Part shown: piece after piece, positions 57,325-64,000 of the stretch
Numbering within the stretch: the first letter of the stretch is position 1
Layout: each line of letters starts with the position of its first letter
Assembly (NCBI GenBank): GCA_003255065.1
Contig: QAOA01004976.1
Location: forward strand, 396,468-460,467
DNA: 64,000 bases
Origin: Cercis canadensis
Lineage: Eukaryota > Streptophyta > Magnoliopsida > Fabales > Fabaceae
Direction of reading: 5' to 3'
The notes under the pieces: model-generated
What the model was told of the DNA's origin: nothing
What the model saw: the letters and a program-made list of their open reading frames with translations, nothing else
The model's database searches: none
Position numbers and translations under genes: made by a program

Positions 57325-59310
57325 TCAGTGGAATCCTCTTGTACCTCTTGACTGATAGAGTTCCAATCTACTTTTAGCTTCTGGTAATAGGGCTTCAATG
57401 GAGGGTTCATGTATGAGATGTGCTTGCTTTGTAGACCACTCAAGAACTATAAGCACCTCTTCTTGAGCAAGAGTCTCACTTTTGGGGACGTGAAGTGATA
57501 TATAACATAGAAGAGTTAAGGCAGGAACTTGGACCACTTGTTCCCCAAAGTAAACTAACTGAATCAAATGCTTTGCACCACCTGCCTCTATAATAGCGTT
57601 GCAGTGATTCTCATGGAGATAGTTGTCCGTACAAGCAAACTTGTTAAGTGCAATTGCTGCTTCCGTTGAAACCTCTGGTTCTCTTTCGTCCAATAGCCTC
57701 ACCAGTGGCGCAATAAATCTGGTCTCTGTTGCTCTGAAAGTCCTTGCCAGGTTTCCTACGGCTTTGATGCAGGGTATAAGAAGTTCAGAGTCTGCTTTTT
57801 CAATGATTTTAAGGAACTGCTCTACAACAGCTTTAGCAGCAGGGGAAGTTGGTTTGAAAGCAGAGCGTCTCAATTCTGCATGTTGCTCTGCAACAGCTGT
57901 GATTTCCATCAATGCCCTGCCTGAAAAGGATTTGACATCATCAGGGCCTTTTTCTAATAGAACCGCAAAGCACAAAAGAGCTCTTGATTCAGTGATGTTG
58001 CGACAAATAGTAACGTTTCCCCTGGAGAGCTGCCAGAGGGCTCTGGCTGCCATTGCCTTCATTTGGGCTTTGGTACCTGGATCTTCCAATTCTCTCCCCT
58101 TGATGCTGTTCCCTGCTATTGAAACATGGTTATGGTGCTGGTGCTTTACACTGTGATTGTGGTGGTCTCCGCCCTTGGCATTATCACCGTGGTGATGCGT
58201 GGCGGTGGTGGGATTATTCTGGGGCGCATCTGGCTTGGACTGGCCAGGAGTCTGGCTCTTCATGGCCAACGTGTTTATCACTAAATTGTGCATCTGGCTG
58301 GGTGTTTGATTCCCCATTGGGTGAGCAATGGTATCTTTTTCTTGCACCTTTTTGGCATCACCAGCAGCATTGGGGGTATTACTTGCCATCACAAGTGAAT
58401 GAATCGACGACATGTGTTGTTTATTGGCAATGGCGTACCTACTGTGCTCCTGAATGGTCTCGAACGCGAGATGGCTCACGAGCAAACGAATGGCATTGTT
58501 CTGAGCGAAGTGGTCCTGGCATTTGGGGTGGTGTGCTGCCAACTCTGAAATAGCCCAGGCCACCACACACTGAACATTCATGTGACCTTCTTTGAGGATT
58601 TTCGCAAACACAGAGCAAACACCAGCATTGACAATGTGTTCGACGCTTTCCGGGTCCCTCCCAAGTAAACCAATGGCCCTGGCAGCATTTTCCTGACCTT
58701 CCATTCGCCCTTCTTTCAACAATTTGAGAAGTGGAGGCACTCCACCTTCCTCAATAATCAATTTCCCATATCGATCGTTGTCCCGAGCCAAGGAAACCAA
58801 AGAAGCAGCTGCGTCAGAACGGTCTTCTACGGAACACCCAGAAAGCAAAATGGCAACCTGTTCCCAAATAAGACACAGAATGGGCTCGTTGGCAGCGATT
58901 GGGGGTAAACCCAGATACTCATCATCACGATTATCGGCAGAAGCGGAGACGCGAAGAAGCCATTGCACGTCTCCCAGGGAATTCTCTAACTGCATAGAGG
59001 TCTTGCGAAACGCAGTGGCGGGTATAATGGTGAAAAGGCGTTTGATGATGCCATTAGCGCGACACTTGCCGACAAGTGCAAGGGCCTTGTCAAGGACTTG
59101 TTCGGTGTCATCAATGATTCGGCGTGTAGGGCGCTCATAGAGGTCATTGCTGTTTCGTGCGGCTTGCCGGAGCAACCCTGCCAGCTTCTCTGTTTTCCCC
59201 TTAACCTCCATACATTCTTGTTTGAAAGATTGCGCCTCATCCGCCAGCTTCGTCACCTGGTCCGCCATCTGTATCGGGCTCGCCAGGATCTCCTTGACGA
59301 TGCTCGACAT
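57325..59310 (-). CDS. ARMADILLO REPEAT ONLY (ARO) protein
   Basis: Intronless, 661 aa, about the normal length for the plant ARO family. AROs are armadillo-repeat scaffolds that bind ROP GTPase regulators at the plasma membrane and organise polarity in tip-growing pollen tubes and root hairs, trichomes and other cells. Residues 1-130 are the family-specific N-terminal helical region (ASPIQMADQVTKLADEAQSF, QLENSLGDVQWLLRVSASAD). Armadillo repeats then occupy about 145-300 (EEGGVPPLLKLLKEGRMEGQ, CVVAWAISELAAHHPKCQDH) and about 405-640. A linker at about 305-400 is low-complexity and His-rich (HHNHSVKHQHHNHV). The C-terminus is short and ends in RGTRGFH. The start fits the family pattern of a hydrophobic helix immediately after Met. 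Closest known relatives are Arabidopsis ARO1-ARO4; which of them is orthologous cannot be set here. Confidence 0.93.
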   Translation of the reverse strand: MSSIVKEILASPIQMADQVTKLADEAQSFKQECMEVKGKTEKLAGLLRQAARNSNDLYERPTRRIIDDTEQVLDKALALVGKCRANGIIKRLFTIIPATAFRKTSMQLENSLGDVQWLLRVSASADNRDDEYLGLPPIAANEPILCLIWEQVAILLSGCSVEDRSDAAASLVSLARDNDRYGKLIIEEGGVPPLLKLLKEGRMEGQENAARAIGLLGRDPESVEHIVNAGVCSVFAKILKEGHMNVQCVVAWAISELAAHHPKCQDHFAQNNAIRLLVSHLAFETIQEHSRYAIANKQHMSSIHSLVMASNTPNAAGDAKKVQEKDTIAHPMGNQTPSQMHNLVINTLAMKSQTPGQSKPDAPQNNPTTATHHHGDNAKGGDHHNHSVKHQHHNHVSIAGNSIKGRELEDPGTKAQMKAMAARALWQLSRGNVTICRNITESRALLCFAVLLEKGPDDVKSFSGRALMEITAVAEQHAELRRSAFKPTSPAAKAVVEQFLKIIEKADSELLIPCIKAVGNLARTFRATETRFIAPLVRLLDEREPEVSTEAAIALNKFACTDNYLHENHCNAIIEAGGAKHLIQLVYFGEQVVQVPALTLLCYISLHVPKSETLAQEEVLIVLEWSTKQAHLIHEPSIEALLPEAKSRLELYQSRGTRGFH

Positions 59311-60050
59311 GCTTTCAGCGGACCCAAATTACCCTTCTGCTTTACCAGATCAAACACCACGCCAATTATTATATAAATATAAATTAACCCAAAACCGACA
59401 AAGATCGATGGATTATTGGAATTCCAGGTTTCAACGTCAAATTTATGGGATTCTGGACTTAATTTCGGTGCCAAGGAGGTTCTGCTTCTGGCTCTGCCGG
59501 TTGGGAATGTGTCTATGTCTGCATTCTACACTGGGGTAGAGCAAGAGTTAGGGTTGCTTGGATTGGGATGAGCAATGGCGGTGGTGCTACTAGTGGTGGC
59601 GCCGCCGGTGGTGAGAGAAGGAAATGATGGTGATGGTGTAACGGCTTTTTCTCCAACTTTTATGTAAGGAAATAGAAATACCATAATTAATTCTTCGGGT
59701 TCGGCTTCACGTAATATATAGTACGTGCAATTGGTTGGTCTAAACTCTATGAGGACGTTTCAAGTAACTCGAGAGGGCAACTTCCCCAGTTCCCAATCTC
59801 TCGCATTGCGATTGATGACCACGCTCTTACCCTACGGTTCGTGAAACCTGTAGCTTTTGTTATCTCAGTGGTACGCGCCTGAGAGTTGAGTGGAAATCAT
59901 AGCCCCAAATGGCGAAATTGAAAGGCCTTTTTACCTTTATAATTGAATTGGAATTGTCACGGTGACGTGCCAATATTAATTAAGAACGCTTAAAACATTT
60001 ATGACTTTTTGTACTCCCGTTTCTCTTTGCCTTTCCAGTTTTGGAAGCAA
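59311..60050. other. 5' flank and promoter of the ARO gene
   Basis: Holds the 5' UTR and promoter of the ARO gene on the minus strand. A GGTGGCGCCGCCGGTGG-type GC-rich patch lies at 59594-59612. No TATA box is assigned. Confidence 0.35.
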
Positions 60051-61439
60051 ATCAATGATATATTTTTTATCGGTTCAGTGGTCTGTTAAAAGGTGAAAAT
60101 CGAATTGAACCGGACCAATTATACCCCTACTTCTAAAAATCTTTGAAATTGGTTCAAGTGTATTTAAGCTAAATCAATTTAAAAACTCTGTTTATTTAGG
60201 ATTGGTTTAAAATTGTACTTAGTTTGTCAAAATTTTGGTTTCAAGCCAACTTTTAAAAACCGGACCAGCAAGCAAATCGGTGTGACAAAAAATGATCAGT
60301 CTAATTGGTTGAATCAAAACTTTTTTCAAACTTAAAGATTCATAAAGAAGAAAACACAAAGGATGAAATGCAAATCATCAAACTTAAATCATAAGTGAAA
60401 GTCTCAAACTTAAAGATTCAAATAACTAAAAATTAAAATATATAAAAACCAAATCTACATACATCTAATTTAAAATGGTGCACCATAACAAAATTAGATT
60501 GTTCTAATAGACAATATCTCTTATAAGTTTACATACTCTCAATATAATTACGTTCGCAATTTCTAACATAGCAAAATTAAATAATCAGAACATATAAATA
60601 AATAACCAGATAATAATACCAAGAAAAAAGAAATAGATGGAGTCACATAGTATTATTCAAACAAATAAATAAATAACCAAGAAACCAATTAAATTGTGCA
60701 TAATAGACCAAAAGAAAAAAAAAGTATATAATTTTAAGAAATTAGTAAAAAGTCTTAAGTTAAAATCTATGTAATGTGTGATTATGTATTATAATTTTTA
60801 CATATTTAAATATATAATATTAAATAAATCTACTAAATAGTTAATAAATAATTTTTGAGCAACAATAGATGTAGGTCTCGAGCTATCCTATTAGTTTGGA
60901 CTATGAATTTTTTTGAGTAAGAAATAGTAAGTTCAAATCCATTAAATATTATTTTTATTAATTTATTAACTATTCTATTAATAAATATATTTATATGTGG
61001 TAATATACTCAAAAATTGATATCTCTTAGTGGCAAAACATGAATTTGGATCAATGGAAAGGGGTTCAAATTCATGCATGGACAAATTTCTCTTAATTTAT
61101 GCCAATTTTATAAGTAGTCCAATTTTGCAAAAATCAGACTGGTTCACGCCGTTTTTAGGTGGTTAAACTGCTACAGCGGTTTGGGGGCATGAACTAAACC
61201 GATTTTCTTATCGGTCACTGGTCAGATCGCTCGGTTTGGGCCGATTTTTAAAACACTAGTTTGAATATCAACTTTAAATCTTCTGTCAATTTTTCTCTGA
61301 ATGTGGAATTAAAATGTTATAAAGTATTTCATAAGTGATTATAATATATGCCAAATTAAAAATTAACATTCCTATAATCATTCCACATTATTAGATCCAA
61401 CCATCCAAATTTGGTAAGGAACATCCATCTTTTTTATTT
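60051..61439. other. Decayed CGGTT-type repeat and AT-rich DNA
   Basis: Bases 60060-60330 and 61135-61260 hold several CGGTTCAGTGG/AACCGGACC motifs in opposite orientations. They look like the two ends of an old DNA transposon with an AT-rich centre. No target duplication could be confirmed. The open frame at 60833-61084 is low complexity. Confidence 0.35.
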
Positions 61440-61901
61440 GACTTAATTGTAATTTTGATCCTCCTATTTGAACAACTTAAACTTTTTAATCTCTTAATTT
61501 TAAACATGAACAGTTTAATCTATCTACATTCATAAAATGTGCAATTTTGGTATTTTCTTCATTTCTCAAGTTTAGTTTAAGGTGTAAAGTTGTCTAATCC
61601 ACAATCTTACTGTTCAGATTGAAGATATAGATTCATTTACCGTTAGATAGAAATAAAATTTTATGGAGATGTTCACAAGATATAAATCATGAAACTTTTT
61701 ACCTTGAAATAGACCTAAAAAATTTTAACTTAGAGACAAAAGAACTAAAATTGCATATTTTATGAATATAGATGTATTAAATTATTTATTTTTAAAATAG
61801 AGAGACCAAAAAATTCAAATTGTTAAAATAAAAGGAATAAAATTGCAATTAAGCNAAAATTTAAATTGTTAAAATAAAAGGAATAAAATTGCAATTTAGC
61901 C
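61440..61901. mobile_element. Long fold-back element, copy 3
   Basis: Shares arms with the 20238 element; flanks TTTTTATTT (61431-61439) and TTCTTATTT (61902-61910) are a 9-bp duplication with one mismatch. The single N at 61855 lies in the right arm between two copies of about 40 bases containing AAATTGTTAAAATAAAAGGA, so the right end is probably duplicated by the assembly. Confidence 0.75.
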
Positions 61902-61910
61902 TTCTTATTT

Positions 61911-62793
61911 TAAATGATTCCATATGATTATTCAATTCATTAATCATTCAAAAAGTTAAATTAAACCCTACTGGGATCTCATAGCAATCTCCAAAAAGTA
62001 GAAGAAAGAAAACTGATGTTTTCCAATAATTAAAATGCATGTATCAGCCTGATAATTACTCTCTAGACAGTGTTTCCCGCTGTTAACAAGAAAACAATGT
62101 TACTTCTACGTAAAAGAGTTTGTTAAGCGAAGGCAAAAGTTTTGTATCCAAGCATCAAGTGAGTTAAAAATCTTACGCTTAGCTCTTTTTCTTTTCTTTC
62201 TTAATTTTTGCTAACAACATTTCCATAAAAAAGAATCTTAAGCTTCACTCAATTGCACAGAAATGAGAATGTGTTGTCTTAACTTCAGTAACGTAGTTCC
62301 TTTTCATCTACTTCAAATCTTTATGTTGATCATAATTAAGAATGAAAGAGAACCACTTTTCTTTTTTGCTAAACAGAACCACTAATAATTGGCAGATCTT
62401 TTGCTAAACAGAAACACTAATAATTGGGAGATCTGTGGTGGGCGCTTTGGGTACGTAACAATTTAAGAAGCATAAATTTGGTTTAATTATCAAATGACCA
62501 TTTATAATGAATGAAAACCGATATCTTTTTTTTTTTGGGTTCCAGCTTTAAATTCGAACATGTTACAAGTTTTGAAGATCACTTCAGTACCAATAAAAAT
62601 AGATATTAAGAATGCATGTTGTTGTAACTCATCTCTCTTTTGTTAGCTGAGTGTGACCATAGTAGATATTTTAGTTCCCAAGATCTTCTAAGAGTGAGAA
62701 TGAGTATAAACAAAGCAACATCTAATGATTGTCTTATCCAAAGTTATTATTTTTCACCAAACAAGACTGTTGAGTAAAACTGAAATAGGATAA
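61911..62793. other. Intergenic, no gene seen
   Basis: A short direct repeat (CTAAACAGAACCACTAATAA and CTAAACAGAAACACTAATAA, near 62370 and 62404) is the only structure noticed. Confidence 0.35.
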
Positions 62794-62802
62794 TAGATTT
62801 TA

Positions 62803-63351
62803 GGCTTAATTGTAATTTTGGTCCCCTATTTTAACCACTTGAACGTTTTGATCCCCTTTCTTTAAAAATGAACTATTGAGTCCCTCTATATTCATAAAAT
62901 GTACAAGTTTAGTCCATTTATCTTTAAGTCAAAATTCTTAGGATTATTTCAATGTGTAAAGTTCCCTCATTTATAATCTCACCGTTCAGATTGAAGAGCT
63001 ACGTCTTGTGAATCTCCCAATTAAATCTCAGCTCAATCTAACGGTGAAAAAGTCTAAATTTTGTGGTTAGATAAAAAATTATGATTTTGGTATTTTAGGC
63101 TGAGTCCCACCGTTAGATCGAGCTCAAATTTATTGAGGAGGTTCACAAGATGTAGCCCTTCAATCTGAACGGTGAGATTATGAATCAAAGAATTTTACAC
63201 CTTGAAATGAACCTAAGAATTTTGACTTAAAGATAAATGGACTAAAATTGTACATTTTATGAATATAGAGGGACTCAATAATTCATTTTTAAAGAAGGGG
63301 GACCAAAATGTTCAAGTGATTAAAATAGGGGACCAAAATTACAATTAAGCC
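62803..63351. mobile_element. Long fold-back element, copy 4 (youngest looking)
   Basis: A 549-bp element with ends GGCTTAATTGTAATTTTGG and inverse, and nearly symmetric arms around 63075. Flanks TAGATTTTA (62794-62802) and TAAATTTTA (63352-63360) match at 8 of 9. It contains the family motifs ACTATTGAGTCCCTCTATA and TCTCACCGTTCAGATTGAA with their inverses. No open frame or N. Confidence 0.85.
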
Positions 63352-63364
63352 TAAATTTTACTAA

Positions 63365-63525
63365 GAAATGAACCTAGGAATTTTGACTTAAAGATAAATG
63401 GACTAAAATTATACATTTTATGAATATAGAGGGACTCAATAATTCATTTTTAAAGAAAGGGGACCAAAATGTTCAAGTGATTAAAATAGGGGACCAAAAT
63501 TACAATTAAGCCTAAATTTTACTAA
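63365..63525. repeat. Tandem copy of the fold-back right arm and flank
   Basis: A 161-base direct duplicate of 63204-63364, that is, the distal right arm of copy 4 plus 13 bases of its flank (TAAATTTTACTAA). There are a few substitutions but no N at the joint, so this may be a real duplication. Confidence 0.85.
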
Positions 63526-63639
63526 AGGGTGATCTCTCTTAGATTTTACTAAATGGTGATCTCTCTTAGATTTTACTAAATGGTGATCTCTCTTAGCGAC
63601 TGTGCGGTGGCCCTGGGTAGGGCGGTGGCCCTGGGTAGG
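63514..63639. repeat. Two minisatellites, 27-bp x3 and 18-bp x2
   Basis: 63514-63594 holds three 27-base units ending TGGTGATCTCTCTT and starting with the ATTTTACTAA flank of the fold-back element. 63604-63639 holds two identical 18-base units GCGGTGGCCCTGGGTAGG. Confidence 0.9.
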
Positions 63640-63948
63640 GCTGGTGATAAGATTTATGTGGTAGACTCACTTTTGAATCATGCGCGTTGAATCTCATATT
63701 TAGTTCACGTGAAAATTGGGATGCTTCTTGCGAGGTCACTCCCTCTGTTATCATAGTGTTTAATTGATCGTTTCTTGAAAAAGAAGCAAAGTTTTATTCA
63801 TATGGGTATTACAATAAATCCCTCTCCTTTCTATTAATTCTCACCTATTTCCTTTTAAAATTGGAATCTATGTATACTGTTCTTTTGTAATATATATGCA
63901 AATTCAGTGATTATCCTTATGAAAATTCCTAAATTCTCATTCCTAATG

Positions 63949-63950
<2 letters not shown>

Positions 63951-64000
<50 letters not shown>
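63951..64000. repeat. TA microsatellite at the window edge
   Basis: About 25 AT units reaching the end of the window; the true length is unknown. Confidence 0.95.

Noticed and set aside
57623..58553. Two open frames on + (177 and 144 codons)
   Set aside because: Both lie antisense to the ARO coding region, which has strong family similarity across its whole length; neither shows domains.
1..64000. A new multi-gene defence, biosynthetic or mobile system
   Set aside because: The protein genes belong to known unrelated plant families, transcribed from both strands and separated by kilobases of transposon DNA; nothing suggests a functional cluster.

Overview
The window is nuclear DNA of a flowering plant, almost certainly a eudicot. 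It has AT-rich intergenic DNA, multi-exon genes with GT-AG introns, plant-specific protein families and many short non-autonomous transposons. I cannot name the species. The sequence comes from an assembly: it carries 11 isolated single N characters and one 169-N gap. At least six single N's sit between near-identical flanking copies, which looks like allelic or overlapping contigs joined end to end.

Layout. 1-5.7 kb is repeat-rich and holds no gene I recognise. A nodulin-like major facilitator transporter follows on + (5787-8330, 3 exons). A secreted GH10 endo-xylanase-type gene lies on + (11472-14624, 8 exons), with a tRNA-Glu(CTC) gene antisense inside its third intron, a MITE in its fifth intron, and a relic of a second GH10 copy about 1 kb downstream. 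Two thaumatin-like protein (PR-5) genes lie on - (17021-18640 and 26848-28877). They share a three-exon structure but have different third exons, one ending in a GPI-signal-like tail. A transposon-rich 8 kb separates them. A Myb/SANT-like (LIMYB-type) gene lies on - (29662-30762, with a 5' UTR exon near 32 kb). An AUX/LAX auxin influx carrier closest to LAX2 lies on + (39052-42420, 8 exons). An intronless cold-shock-domain glycine-rich protein lies on - (52740-53351), and an intronless ARMADILLO REPEAT ONLY (ARO) protein on - (57325-59310).

The remaining DNA is mostly transposon debris. Several elements can be delimited by terminal inverted repeats plus target-site duplications (TSDs): three hAT-like elements with 8-bp TSDs, two PIF/Harbinger-type elements with TTA/TAA TSDs, a CACTA right end, and three families of Mutator-like fold-back MITEs with 9-bp TSDs. 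A tRNA-derived SINE is also present. The long fold-back family has four near-complete copies and two partial ones.

The genes do not form one pathway. Several act at the cell surface or wall (xylanase, thaumatin-like proteins, auxin influx carrier, a vacuolar or plasma-membrane type MFS transporter). The order thaumatin-like, LAX2, cold-shock protein, ARO recalls paralogous Arabidopsis segments on chromosomes 2 and 4, so this looks like an old conserved syntenic block. I found no evidence of an undescribed multi-gene system. The most informative signal is the duplicated LAX2 upstream region, in which one copy carries a SINE and the other preserves the empty site.
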